DNA of 64,000 nt, from contig CAWDDB010000019.1 in the NCBI GenBank assembly GCA_963800975.1, positions 1-64,000 on the forward strand, written 5' to 3'. Shown piece by piece: positions 1 to 9,255 of this stretch; the first letter of the stretch is position 1, and each line of letters opens with the position of its first letter. This DNA comes from JALYGY01 sp963800975. Lineage in GTDB: Bacteria; Actinomycetota; Rubrobacteria; Rubrobacterales; Rubrobacteraceae. The position numbers were made by a program, and so were the translations under genes. Under the pieces are notes generated by a model that made no database searches, was not told the DNA's origin, and was given only the letters and a program-made list of their open reading frames with translations.

Positions 1-9
1 GAGGAGATC

Positions 10-1687
10 ATGCGCGCGGAGGACGTTGAGGGCCTGACCGTCGGCGGGCTGCTGGACCTGGTGGTCGAGCGCCGCCCCGAGGACGATGCCCTCGTCTACC
101 CGGACCGGGATCTTCGCCATACCTACGGCGAGTTCAAGGAGGTTGTGGAGAGGTGCGCCAGGGGGCTCATGGCGCTCGGACTCCGGAAGGGTGACCACGT
201 CGCCGTCTGGGGCCAGAACGTGCCAGAGTGGGTCACCCTGCAGTTCGCCACGGGGAAGATGGGGGCGGTACTCGTCACGGTGAACCCGGCCTACAAGGCG
301 CACGAGCTGAAGTACGTGCTCGAGCAGTCGGACGCCGCGGCGCTCTTCCTCACCAGGGGCGTGGGGGAAGCGGATTTCGTCGGCACACTGGAGCAAGCAG
401 TCCCCGAGCTATCCGGGAACACGGGGCGTGAGATCTCCTCAGAAGACCTTCCGCACCTGAAGAGCGTCGTGCTCATGGGCGACGAGCGGCCGGAAGGATC
501 CCCGATAACGGGTTTCGACGAGCTGATGCGAAGCGGCGAGGAGATCTCGCCCGAGGACCTGCGTGAGACGGCAGGTCTCGCTCGGCGCGGACGAGGTCAT
601 CAACATGCAGTACACCTCGGGGACGACAGGGTTCCCGAAAGGCGTGCAGCTGACCCACGCGAACATCGTCAAGAACGCGTTCTTTATCGGGGAGTGCATG
701 GAGCTCGGACCGGAAGACAGGGTATGCATACCCGTGCCCTTCTTCCACTGCTTCGGCTGCGTACTCGGGACGCTCAACACCGTCTCCCACGAGGGGACCA
801 TGGTCCCGGTCGAGCGCTTCGACCCCGAGACGGTCTTGCGTGCCGTGCACGAGGAGCGGTGCACGGCGTTGCTCGGGGTCCCGACCATGTTCATAGCCGA
901 GCTGAGCACCCCGACTTCGATCGGTACGACACCTCTTCGTTGCGAACCGGGATCATGGCCGGGTCGCCTTGCCCGATGGAGGTCATGAAGAAGGTCGTCG
1001 ACGTCATGGGGGCGTCGGAGATCACGATAGCCTACGGCCAGACCGAGTCGAGCCCCGTCATAACGCAGACCCGGACGAACGATCCGCTGGAGCTCAGGGT
1101 CTCGACCGTGGGCCGGGCGCTGCCCGAGACAGAGGTGCGGATCGTCGACGTCGACACGGGCGAGGACTGCGGACCGGGCGAGGGGGGCGAGTTGTGGACC
1201 CGTGGGTACCTCGTCATGCGGGGCTACTACAAGATGGAGGACAAGACGGCCGAGGTCGTTGACGAAGACGGGTGGTTGCACACCGGGGACCTGGCCGTAA
1301 TGGACGAGGATGGGTACGTCAAGATAACCGGGCGGGCGAAGGACATGATCATCCGCGGCGGCGAGAACGTGTACCCGCGCGAGATCGAAGAGTTCCTCTA
1401 CACCCACCCCGACGTCTCCGACGTTCAGGTCTACGGCGTCCCGGACGAGAAGTACGGCGAGCAGATCGCTGCGGCCGTACAGAAGAAGACCGGATTCCGA
1501 CCTCACCGAAGAGGACGTGCGGGAGTACTGCCGGGAGAACATAGCCAGGTTCAAGGTTCCGCAGTACGTGGACTTCGTCGAGGAGTACCCGATGACGGCG
1601 AGCGGCAAGATCCAGAAGTACAAGCTGCGCGAGACCGCCGTAGAGCGGCACGGGTTGCATGAAGCAACGGAGATCGAGACCGCCTAG
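10..1687 (+). pseudogene. Long-chain acyl-CoA synthetase (AMP-binding), three frameshifts
   Basis: This is an AMP-forming fatty-acid/acyl-CoA ligase, which would activate a carboxylic acid to its acyl-CoA for the beta-oxidation-type genes downstream. A GAGGAG ribosome site precedes ATG 10. The coding frame must change three times to read the family signature: near 570 (extra base), near 905 (missing base) and near 1491 (extra base). The corrected protein is about 559 residues, normal for the family. It has the P-loop YTSGTTGFPKG (encoded at about 610-642, second frame), the YGQTES motif, the GELWTRG / HTGD adenylation motifs and a C-terminal SGKIQKYKLRE with the catalytic lysine. The corrected stop is TAG 1685-1687. 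The frameshifts may be sequencing errors, because all motifs are otherwise intact. Substrate chain length cannot be told. Confidence 0.85.
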
Positions 1688-1757
1688 ACCGCCTCGCAGA
1701 GGTCGACACCTCCGCGATTCACTTTAGAAGATCACTCGGTTGCGTGAACGATCTATC

Positions 1758-1789
1758 TTTCCCTCCTGCCTCATCCGGGAAGGAGGAAA
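1758..1789 (+). other. Leader hairpin upstream of the beta-helix gene
   Basis: TTTCCCTCCT (1758-1767) pairs with AGGAGGAAA (1781-1789), leaving one bulged C. A second GC stem, GCCGCC near 1824 with GGCGGC near 1859, lies further down the same leader. The 200-base gap between the acyl-CoA synthetase and the beta-helix gene therefore seems structured. It may be a terminator for the upstream gene or a folded 5' leader. No known riboswitch consensus was recognised. Confidence 0.35.
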
Positions 1790-1887
1790 ATAAGCAGTTC
1801 TACGGATGCGCTTCCGCTCGCGCGCCGCCAAAAATGAGAAAAGAGTCGCGTTACATCGGCGGCGGGAGCAACGAGAGAGGAGTTGCG

Positions 1888-3480
1888 GTGATCGGAGAAA
1901 TGATCGGGCTATCGGCCATCAGGAGAAACAATCCGGCAAAAAAGGCGCCGCTCGCGCTGCTCCTCGCGCTCGGGTGGGTCGTCGCTCTCCTCGCGCTCCC
2001 CTCCGGGCCCGCTGTGGCGGCGACCACCTTCACCGTCAACGACGCCGCCGACGCCGCCGACGTGGATGTCACCGACAGCAGCTGCGACACGTCTGCTGCC
2101 AGCGGCGAGCAGTGCACGCTGAGAGCGGCCATAGAGGAGGCAAACGACACCTCGGGGGCGGACGCTATCGCCTTCGACATCGGCGGCACCAACTTGGCGC
2201 GGACCATCTCCCCGACCTCCGAGCTGCCCGCGATCACGGACGCCGTCACGATAGACGGCTATACCCAGCCCGGATCGACCCCCAACACGCTAGCCACCGG
2301 CAACGACGCGCTGCTCAACGTCCAGCTCGACGGCCTCAACTCGGGGTCGGGGGCATCCGGGCTACGGATTGAGGCCCCCGACTGCACGATCAAGGGGTTG
2401 GTGATCAAGCGCTTCGCCCTCGCCGGCATCCGCATCGTCGACTCCGATGCGGCAGGCAACAGGATCGAGGGCAACTTCCTAGGGATAAACCGCGACGGGA
2501 TTGCGGACCGAGGTAATGGAAACTTCGGGGTTTTGGCGGAGTCCGATTCCAACACGATCGGTGGCACCGATCCGGCATCGCGCAACGTCATCTCCGGCAA
2601 CCGTGGAGTGGGCGTAAGTATCTCCGACGCGTCTGATAACAGGGTCGAGGGCAACTACGTAGGCACGACTGCCGATGGGGACGAAGTCCTCCGGAGCGGC
2701 GTCGACGGCGTGGCCATCGCTGGCGATTCCAACATGGTCGGTGGGACGACCGTAGGCGCGCGCAACGTCATCTCCGGAAACGCCAACGGCGTCTTTATCA
2801 CTGGCCCAGATTCCACGGAGAACAGTGTACAGGGCAACTACATCGGCACTTCTGCGGACGGGAGGGGCGATCTGGGCAACGCAGTAAACGGCGTCAAGAT
2901 ATCGAGCGCGGACCTAACCCTGGTCGGGGGGGCGACGAGCGGGGCAGCCAACCGCATCGCCCACAACGGCGAGGACGGGGTTTCCGTCTCAGGCTCAGAC
3001 ACCACAGGCAACTTTATCCTCTCCAACTCCATCTACTCCAACGGCGGTCTTGGCATAGACCTCGCGGCCGGCACCCAGGACGCGAACGGCGTCACCTCCA
3101 ACGACGCCGACGACCTCGACACCGGCCCTAACAATCTCCAGAACTTCCCCGTAATAAGGACGGCCACAACGAGCACCAGGACCGGCCGCACGATCGTTTC
3201 GGGCAGCCTCGACAGCAATCCCTCCCAGCTCTTCGAGGTCCAGTGCTTCTTGACGGACGGAGCGCCTGCTACTAGTCACGGTGAGGGTTCGACCCTTCTG
3301 GCCACGGATATCGTCAATACCGACGCCAACGGGACCGGAAGCTTCTCCTGCGTTGGCAAGCAATCGCTTCCAGGGCAGGTACGCAGGCAAACGGTGAGCG
3401 CGACCGCGACGAACCTCTTGGACTCGAATGGTGACACCTCCGAATTCTCCAAGAACAAGACCATCACCATATTACGCTGA
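1888..3480 (+). CDS. Secreted right-handed beta-helix repeat protein with CSLREX-type N-domain
   Basis: This is an exported protein of unknown function, about 530 residues. GTG 1888 is chosen because GAGAGAGG lies 7 bases upstream and because it gives a clean signal peptide: a basic stretch (RRNNPAKK), a hydrophobic LALLLALGWVVALLAL, and AVA-A cleavage. An in-frame GTG at 1744 is less likely. The mature protein opens with TFTVNDAADAADVD followed by CTLRAAIEEAN, the CSLREX-like module seen at the start of many secreted repeat proteins. From about residue 190 to 385 come repeats of roughly 60 residues with the pattern N-x-VEGNY-x-GT-x-ADG ... RNVISGN-x-x-GV, typical of a parallel beta-helix (pectin-lyase-like). 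No catalytic residues or C-terminal sorting signal were seen. An adhesin or surface polysaccharide-binding role is a guess. Confidence 0.8.
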   Translation: MIGEMIGLSAIRRNNPAKKAPLALLLALGWVVALLALPSGPAVAATTFTVNDAADAADVDVTDSSCDTSAASGEQCTLRAAIEEANDTSGADAIAFDIGGTNLARTISPTSELPAITDAVTIDGYTQPGSTPNTLATGNDALLNVQLDGLNSGSGASGLRIEAPDCTIKGLVIKRFALAGIRIVDSDAAGNRIEGNFLGINRDGIADRGNGNFGVLAESDSNTIGGTDPASRNVISGNRGVGVSISDASDNRVEGNYVGTTADGDEVLRSGVDGVAIAGDSNMVGGTTVGARNVISGNANGVFITGPDSTENSVQGNYIGTSADGRGDLGNAVNGVKISSADLTLVGGATSGAANRIAHNGEDGVSVSGSDTTGNFILSNSIYSNGGLGIDLAAGTQDANGVTSNDADDLDTGPNNLQNFPVIRTATTSTRTGRTIVSGSLDSNPSQLFEVQCFLTDGAPATSHGEGSTLLATDIVNTDANGTGSFSCVGKQSLPGQVRRQTVSATATNLLDSNGDTSEFSKNKTITILR

Positions 3481-3563
3481 AGACCCGGACACGCAGATCA
3501 AGCAGAGCTGCCCGATCCGAGCCGCAGAACGCAGCTCGCCCCTTGAGCAGGCTCGCGGCGGGG

Positions 3564-5153
3564 TTAGCTGAGCAGACCAGGCACGGCGCGGTCCACGATC
3601 ACGTTGATGAGGTAGGGCCCTTCGTGCGCCAGCCCGCGCCGTAGCGTCTCCTCGAGCAACTCGGAATCGCTCACCGTCTCGGCCTCGCAGCCGAAGCCCT
3701 CGGCGACGCGCGTGATGTCCAGCTGCGGCAGCTCCAGGCCGGGGATCTCGCTCGTTATCCCCGTCGTGGCCGCGAAGGCCTTGAGGATGGCGTACTGGGA
3801 GTTGTTGACAACGACGTACGTGACAGGCACCCGGTTACGCGCCGCGGTCCAGAGCGCCTGGACGGTGTACATGACGGACCCGTCACCGACGACGCTGACC
3901 ACCGGCCGATCCGGAAACGCGAGCTGAACTCCAACTGCACCCGGCATCCCGAACCCAAGCCCGCCACCCGAGCTTGCGGCGCCATAGTGCGAGTCGGGAC
4001 GCCCGACGCGAACGTACCTGTGGAGCTCCACCTCGGAGGAGATCGATTCGTTGACTATCACCGCGTCCTCCGGCAGCACGCTCCCGAGCACGTACATGAG
4101 GTACGCGACCGGGATTGGAGATTTTGCCTCCGGCGTTTCGGGCCTCGACGGCGCGGGCGGCGGCTGGCGGTCCGCTGTGGGCAACATCTCCACCAGCATC
4201 CCGGCGGCCAGGGCGACGTCCCCGGCCACGCTGTCGCCCGTCGCCGCGCGAGCCGCCTCGGTCGGGTCGTCCGTTACCTGCAGCACGCGGGTACCCGCCT
4301 CAACGACCGGTCCCTCTGCGTATGGGTAGTACTTGAAGACCGCCGCGCCGAGCACGAGCACGGTGTCGAATCCGGCGAGCTGCTGGTAGAGGGCATCCCG
4401 CGACGGAGCCAGGTTTCCCTGGTAGAGGGAGTGGTCCTGCGGGAACGGTGCATGCGCGGTGAGCGGCTCGTTCCAGACCGGAGCCGAGAGCTTCTCCGCG
4501 AGCTCTACGAGCTCGTGCCAGGCGCCGTTGCGGGCCGCGCCGTCGCCGGCCACGATCGCCAGACGCTCCGCCGCCCGCACCTCGTTCGCTATTTGCCGTA
4601 GAGCCTCGGGGTCGGGCGCGGTCCTGGGGGACACCTGACGAACCTCGAGTGGCGGGGCTTCGACCTCCCAGTCGTCCATCGGTATCGAGACGAAGACGGG
4701 CCCCCGCGGCTCCTGCATGGCGGTGTGGTAGGCGCGGGCGATGGCCGCGGGCACGTCTTCTGCGCGGGCGGGCTCGTGGCTCCACTTTACGTAGGGCTTC
4801 GCGAGCTCGACGAGCCGCCCGTGCAGCAGCGGTTCCATCGCGAGGTGGCGCCGATCCTGCTGGCCGGCCGTGATGACGAGCGGTGTGCGACCGTGGTAGG
4901 CGTTGACCATGGCGCCCATGGCGTTGCCGAGCCCGGGGGCCGTGTGCAGGTTGACGAAGGCCGCGTGCCTTCTGGCCTGGGCGTATCCGTCGGCCATCGC
5001 GAGGACGGTGCTCTCTTGCAGGCCTAGGACGTAGGTGAAGTCCTCCGGAAAGTCTTCCAGGAACGGCAGCTCGGTGGAGCCGGGGTTGCCGAAGATCGTC
5101 GTCATCCCGCAGGAGCGGAGAACCTCCAGCGTCGCCTCTCGTACCGTAGCCAA
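3564..5153 (-). CDS. Benzoylformate decarboxylase-like thiamine-diphosphate enzyme
   Basis: This is a ThDP-dependent 2-keto-acid decarboxylase or lyase of the MdlC type, 529 residues. TTG 5153 is preferred over ATG 5195. It has AGAAGGGGG about 10 bases upstream, and it puts Ser26 (FGNPGS), Glu47 (LQE) and His70 (NLH) at exactly the numbers used for Pseudomonas putida benzoylformate decarboxylase. The ThDP/Mg motif is GDGSVMYTVQALW followed by VVNNSQYAIL. The second active-site histidine of that enzyme (His281) is replaced here by Tyr276 (VFKYYPY), so the substrate may differ. The gene is alone on the minus strand and divergent from the acyl-CoA dehydrogenase, across about 140 bases. Family membership is firm; the name of the reaction is not. 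Confidence 0.85.
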   Translation of the reverse strand: MATVREATLEVLRSCGMTTIFGNPGSTELPFLEDFPEDFTYVLGLQESTVLAMADGYAQARRHAAFVNLHTAPGLGNAMGAMVNAYHGRTPLVITAGQQDRRHLAMEPLLHGRLVELAKPYVKWSHEPARAEDVPAAIARAYHTAMQEPRGPVFVSIPMDDWEVEAPPLEVRQVSPRTAPDPEALRQIANEVRAAERLAIVAGDGAARNGAWHELVELAEKLSAPVWNEPLTAHAPFPQDHSLYQGNLAPSRDALYQQLAGFDTVLVLGAAVFKYYPYAEGPVVEAGTRVLQVTDDPTEAARAATGDSVAGDVALAAGMLVEMLPTADRQPPPAPSRPETPEAKSPIPVAYLMYVLGSVLPEDAVIVNESISSEVELHRYVRVGRPDSHYGAASSGGGLGFGMPGAVGVQLAFPDRPVVSVVGDGSVMYTVQALWTAARNRVPVTYVVVNNSQYAILKAFAATTGITSEIPGLELPQLDITRVAEGFGCEAETVSDSELLEETLRRGLAHEGPYLINVIVDRAVPGLLS

Positions 5154-5293
5154 GTCGCACCAGCCCCCTTCTAAGATCTCCCGATTCCCTTGCATAGGAT
5201 AGCGCCATCGCGTGCTCCCGTTACGCGCGAAGCGCCGGTACCGTACGGCTGGTTGCTATCATGGCGTTACTCGAGCAAGGGAAGGTGGAGGCG

Positions 5294-6481
5294 ATGAACT
5301 TCGATCCGACCGCCGAGCAGCGGCGCTGGCGCGACCTGGCGCGCGAGTTCGCGCAGGGCGTCATCCGGCCTCGGGCCGAGCAGCTCGACCGCGAGCAGAG
5401 GTTTCCGTACGACATAGTCGCCCAGATGGCCGGCCTAGGGTTGATGGGGCTTACGTTGCCGGAGGAGTACGGCGGGTCAGGCGGCGACTTCGTCGCCTAC
5501 AACCTGGCGCTCGAGGAGATCAGCCGCGCCGACACCTCGGTCGGTATCACGATGGAGGCACACGTCTCCCTCGGCTGCGTCCCCCTCGCCGCCTACGGCA
5601 CCGCCGAACAGAAGGGGAGGTTCCTCGCGCCGTGCGCCGCCGGGGAACGGTTGTGGGCCTTCGGGCTTACGGAGGAGGAGGCCGGAACCGACGCCGGCGG
5701 GACGCGGACGACCGCCGAGCTCGAGGACGGGGCGTGGGTCATCAACGGGTCGAAGAAGTGGATCACCAACTCTGGCACCGACGTAACCGCTGGGGTGACC
5801 GTGATCGCGCGCACCGGCACCAGGGAGGGCGGCAAGCCGGAGCTGACCGCTCTGATCGTGCCGCAGGAAACCGCGGGCTTCACCCGCGGGCCCGCTTACG
5901 AGAAGCTCGGCTGGCGTGCATCCGACCAGCACCCGCTCTACTTCGAAGATTGCCGTGTGCCCGAGGCCAACCTGCTCGGTGAGCGGGGGGCCGGGTTCAG
6001 GCAGTTCCTGAGCACGCTCGACGGCGGGCGGGTCGCGGTCGCGGCGCTCTCGGTCGGCCTCGCGCAGGCGTGCTTCGACGAGGCGCTCTCGCGAGCGAAG
6101 GAGCGGAGGCAGTTCGGGCGCGCGATCGGAGAGTTCCAGGCCATCCAGTTCAAGCTAGCCGACATGGCCATGGAGATAGAGCTCGCCCGCAACCTGGTGC
6201 TGAAGGCTGCCTGGCTCAAGGACCAGGACCGGCCCTTCTCGCGCGAGGCGAGCATGGCCAAGGTCTTCGCGTCAGAGACGGCCAAGCGTGCGGCGGACCA
6301 GGCGGCCCAGATCCACGGCGGCGAGGGGTTCATGGAGGGAAGCGCGGTGGCGCGCTACTGGCGGCAGGTCAAGATCAACGAGATCGGCGAGGGCACGAGC
6401 GAGATCAACCGCCAGATCATCGGCCGCTCCCTCCTCGCCGAGAGCGCCGAAGAGGCGAAGGCGAATCTGGTGGCGCAGTAG
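5294..6481 (+). CDS. Acyl-CoA dehydrogenase (possible isovaleryl-CoA dehydrogenase)
   Basis: This FAD enzyme introduces the alpha-beta double bond in an acyl-CoA, and has 395 residues. ATG 5294 starts the usual short N-terminus MNFDPTAEQRRWRDLAREFA with AAGGTGGAG upstream; an earlier ATG at 5261 is unlikely. It has the FAD/acyl-binding segment FGLTEEEAGTDAGG and WITNSG, the flavin-contact helix RRQFGRAIGEFQAIQFKLAD, and the C-terminal INEIGEGTSEINRQIIGR, whose Glu aligns with the catalytic base of short/branched-chain members. Its position just before methylcrotonyl-CoA carboxylase genes suggests the isovaleryl-CoA step of leucine breakdown. This is inference from context. Confidence 0.9.
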   Translation: MNFDPTAEQRRWRDLAREFAQGVIRPRAEQLDREQRFPYDIVAQMAGLGLMGLTLPEEYGGSGGDFVAYNLALEEISRADTSVGITMEAHVSLGCVPLAAYGTAEQKGRFLAPCAAGERLWAFGLTEEEAGTDAGGTRTTAELEDGAWVINGSKKWITNSGTDVTAGVTVIARTGTREGGKPELTALIVPQETAGFTRGPAYEKLGWRASDQHPLYFEDCRVPEANLLGERGAGFRQFLSTLDGGRVAVAALSVGLAQACFDEALSRAKERRQFGRAIGEFQAIQFKLADMAMEIELARNLVLKAAWLKDQDRPFSREASMAKVFASETAKRAADQAAQIHGGEGFMEGSAVARYWRQVKINEIGEGTSEINRQIIGRSLLAESAEEAKANLVAQ

Positions 6482-6487
6482 GCTCCT

Positions 6488-6808
6488 ATGACCTACTACG
6501 CCCTCAACCTCTTCGACCTGGCCGAGAACGACCTGTACCGGCAGTACTCGCGTCGCTCGCCCGAGGCGGTGGCCAAGCACGGCGGGCGCGTCGTCGCGCT
6601 CGGAAGGCTGGACGAAGCGATGGCGGGTGACGCCGAGCCTCGCAGCGTCATGATCCTGGTGGAGTGGCCCTCCAGGGAGGCGTTCGACGCCTTCCTGGCA
6701 GACCCAGAGCTTGCAGACCTGCACCCGCTGCGGGAGGGCGGTACGCGCAACTACCTGTGGTGGTCATACGAGAGCCTGGACGACCTGCGTCCGCTGTTCT
6801 CCGGTTGA
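6488..6808 (+). CDS. DUF1330-like ferredoxin-fold protein
   Basis: This is a 106-residue soluble protein starting six bases after the acyl-CoA dehydrogenase stop, so very likely cotranscribed. The pattern YSRRSPEAVAKHGGRVVALGR, then VMILVEWPSREAFDAFLADPE, resembles the DUF1330/YciI-like dimeric alpha-beta barrel proteins. No catalytic residue can be assigned. It lacks a signal peptide and membrane segments. Its function is unknown; it may be a small accessory or monooxygenase-like fold protein. Confidence 0.7.
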   Translation: MTYYALNLFDLAENDLYRQYSRRSPEAVAKHGGRVVALGRLDEAMAGDAEPRSVMILVEWPSREAFDAFLADPELADLHPLREGGTRNYLWWSYESLDDLRPLFSG

Positions 6809-6867
6809 GCCGTCCGGTTGGGGATCTTTTCGCAATCGAGACTCGAAACGTCGGTCCATCTAGTCCA

Positions 6868-6891
6868 CCGAGCTTGGGTACCCAAGCTCGG
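6868..6891. repeat. Perfect 24-bp palindrome
   Basis: CCGAGCTTGGGT is followed immediately by its exact reverse complement, with no spacer. It lies in the 235-base gap between the DUF1330-like gene and the SnoaL-like gene. There is no T-tract on either side, so it is not a classical terminator. A two-fold regulator operator is possible. The rest of the gap shows nothing else recognisable. Confidence 0.6.
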
Positions 6892-7043
6892 CGGTGAGCT
6901 ATGCCAGGGCCGCGACGCTGTCTTTCGCGGCCCTCCTGGTCGTAAGGTCTCGCGCTGTCCCGGTTATCTTTCAGGTCGGGTGAAAATCGAGGTGGACGGT
7001 GATCCTGTTGGGGTCGCCGCTTGCGGTGGGTAAGGACGAGAAC

Positions 7044-7427
7044 ATGGATGCGGAAGAGAACCGGCGCGCCGTCGAGCGATTTTGGGAGACCATGCAGACC
7101 AACGATTTTCGGGCGGTTGGCGCATTACTGCATGACGAATACGTTCTGGAGTGGCCTCAGACCGGTGAGATTATCCGCGGACGAGAGAACTTCGTCGCGA
7201 TCAACGAGTACTTCCCGGCGGCGGGCCGGTGGAGCTTCACCTTGCACAGGCTGGTCGCTGACGCGGCCACAGTGGCGACCGAGGTGACCGTCACGGACGG
7301 GTCGCGCACCGACCGCGCCGTCACCTTCTCCGAAGTGCGTGACGGTAGGATCACGCGCCAGACCGAGTACTGGCCCGATCCCTACGACCCACCCGAGTGG
7401 CGAGCTCCCTGGGTGGAGAGGGGATAA
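7044..7427 (+). CDS. SnoaL-like / NTF2-fold protein
   Basis: A 127-residue protein with the cone-like NTF2/SnoaL fold: an N-terminal helix (AEENRRAVERFWETMQTNDF), then ALLHDEYVLEWPQTGEIIRGRENF, and a C-terminal strand ending in ITRQTEYWPDPYDPPEWR. ATG 7044 has AAGGACGAG just upstream; an in-frame start at 6999 has none. Such proteins are often small-molecule isomerases, cyclases or ligand binders, but no reaction can be named here. It stands alone between two gaps and ends 93 bases before the carboxylase beta gene. Confidence 0.8.
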   Translation: MDAEENRRAVERFWETMQTNDFRAVGALLHDEYVLEWPQTGEIIRGRENFVAINEYFPAAGRWSFTLHRLVADAATVATEVTVTDGSRTDRAVTFSEVRDGRITRQTEYWPDPYDPPEWRAPWVERG

Positions 7428-7520
7428 CGAACCCCGGACGCGAGCCTGCCAACGAGTAGCGCCCACGAGCGCTGCCGGATAACATCCTCTGCAGGAGAGT
7501 GAGCGGGTGGTTGGGAGAAG

Positions 7521-9128
7521 ATGAGCAAGCTGAGAACCCTTGTCGACCCGAAGAGCGATTCGTTCAAGGGTAACGCAGAAGCCTACGAGGAGCTTCTCAG
7601 GGAGCTGCGCGAGCGCTCCGCCGAGGCCAGGCGGGGAGGCGGCGAGAAGGCGCAGCGGCGCCACAAGGAGCGCGGCAAGCTGCCGGTTCGTGATCGGATA
7701 GGTCTCTTGCTCGATCCCGGCACCGCTTTTCTCGAACTCTCGCCATTGGCGGCCTTCGGGATGTACGACGGGCGGGTACCGGCGGCCGGGATCGTCACCG
7801 GCATCGGACGCGTCTCGGGGCGCGAGGTCGTCATCGTCGCCAACGATGCGACCGTCAAGGGCGGCACCTATTACCCAATCACCGTCAAGAAGCACCTGAG
7901 AGCACAGGAGGTCGCCGAGCAGAACCACCTGCCGTGCGTCTACCTCGTCGACTCGGGTGGAGCTTTCCTGCCCCTGCAGGACGAGGTCTTCCCGGACCGA
8001 GAACACTTCGGGCGCATCTTCTACAACCAGGCGAGGATGAGCGCGAAGGGGATACCCCAGATCGCCGCCGTGATGGGCAGCTGCACCGCGGGCGGCGCCT
8101 ACGTGCCAGCCATGAGCGACGAGGTCGTGATCGTGAAGGGCACGGGTACCATCTTCCTCGGCGGTCCCCCACTGGTAAAGGCCGCGACGGGGGAGGAGGT
8201 GACCGCGGACGAGCTCGGCGGCGCCGACGTCCACACGCGCCTCTCCGGCGTAGCCGACCACTTCGCCGAGAACGACGAGCACGCCCTGGCTGTCGTGCGC
8301 TCGATCCTGGAGAACCTGAACACGCAAAAGACGCCGCCCTGGACCGTCGAGGAACCGGAGGAGCCGCTCTACGACGCGAGCGAGCTCTACGGCATCGTGC
8401 CGCCGGACTACCGCCAGGGCTACGACGTGCGGGAGGTCATCGCCCGTGTCGTGGATGGGAGCCGTCTGCATGAGTTCAAGCCGCTGTACGGCGAGACCCT
8501 GGTGTGCGGGTTCGCCCGGATCATGGGCATGCCCGTCGGCATCCTCGCCAACAACGGCATCCTGTTCTCCGAGAGCGCGCTCAAGGGCACGCATTTTATC
8601 GAGCTGTGCTGCTCTCGCGGAATCCCCCTGGTCTTCTTGCAGAACATAACCGGCTTCATGGTCGGCAAGGAGTACGAGGCGGGCGGCATCGCCAAGGACG
8701 GCGCGAAGATGGTCATGGCGGTCGCCAATGCAAACGTTCCAAAGTTCACCGTGATCCTGGGCGGATCCTTCGGGGCCGGCAACTACGGCATGTGCGGCCG
8801 CGCCTACTCTCCTCGGCTACTGTTCACGTGGCCGAACGCCCGAATCAGCGTCATGGGTGGCCAGCAGGCCGCAAACGTGCTCCTTACCGTGCAGGAGGAC
8901 AACCTCGAACGCGAAGGGAAAGAGATGAGCGAGGAGGAGCGCGACGAGTTCCGGCGCCCGATCCTCGACAAGTACGAGGAGGAAGGCAACCCGTACCACT
9001 CGACGGCCCGGTTGTGGGACGATGGCGTCATAGACCCGGTGGACACGAGAATGGTCCTGGCCCTCGGGCTCTCGGCGGCCGCGAACGCTCCCCTCGAAGA
9101 GACGCGCTATGGGATATTCAGGATGTGA
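7521..9128 (+). CDS. Methylcrotonyl-CoA/acyl-CoA carboxylase carboxyltransferase (beta) subunit
   Basis: This is the carboxyltransferase half of a biotin-dependent acyl-CoA carboxylase, 535 residues, the normal length for MCC beta. It moves the carboxyl group from biotin to 3-methylcrotonyl-CoA in leucine breakdown. Visible features are HKERGKLPVRDRIGLLLDPG near the start, the first oxyanion loop MGSCTAGGAYVPAMSDE, and a second crotonase-like domain with GGSFGAGNYGMCGRAY. The MCC assignment rests on the neighbours (hydratase, biotin carboxylase, HMG-CoA lyase), because propionyl- and geranyl-CoA carboxylases share the fold. A 127-base gap, with a short TCAGCTGTCAGCTTTCAGC stutter near 9134, separates it from the hydratase gene. 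Confidence 0.9.
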   Translation: MSKLRTLVDPKSDSFKGNAEAYEELLRELRERSAEARRGGGEKAQRRHKERGKLPVRDRIGLLLDPGTAFLELSPLAAFGMYDGRVPAAGIVTGIGRVSGREVVIVANDATVKGGTYYPITVKKHLRAQEVAEQNHLPCVYLVDSGGAFLPLQDEVFPDREHFGRIFYNQARMSAKGIPQIAAVMGSCTAGGAYVPAMSDEVVIVKGTGTIFLGGPPLVKAATGEEVTADELGGADVHTRLSGVADHFAENDEHALAVVRSILENLNTQKTPPWTVEEPEEPLYDASELYGIVPPDYRQGYDVREVIARVVDGSRLHEFKPLYGETLVCGFARIMGMPVGILANNGILFSESALKGTHFIELCCSRGIPLVFLQNITGFMVGKEYEAGGIAKDGAKMVMAVANANVPKFTVILGGSFGAGNYGMCGRAYSPRLLFTWPNARISVMGGQQAANVLLTVQEDNLEREGKEMSEEERDEFRRPILDKYEEEGNPYHSTARLWDDGVIDPVDTRMVLALGLSAAANAPLEETRYGIFRM

Positions 9129-9255
9129 ACGGCAGTCAGCTGTCAGCTTTCAGCGAAGGAGGGCGAGAATCTGCATGGCAGGCGTCACCCGTTGCAGCGG
9201 CAGGGCATGGAAGTCCCCTTGATCCAGGATCCCTCAACCCAAAGGATGATTCCTG

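Noticed and set aside
2580..2790. Repeated word CGCAACGTCATCTCCGG as a CRISPR-like or tandem repeat
   Set aside because: It occurs inside the beta-helix gene at the protein repeat RNVISGN; the spacing follows the protein repeat, with no array.
7125..8594. 489-codon open frame on the minus strand
   Set aside because: It spans the SnoaL-like and carboxylase beta genes antisense, across a real gap; no family match.
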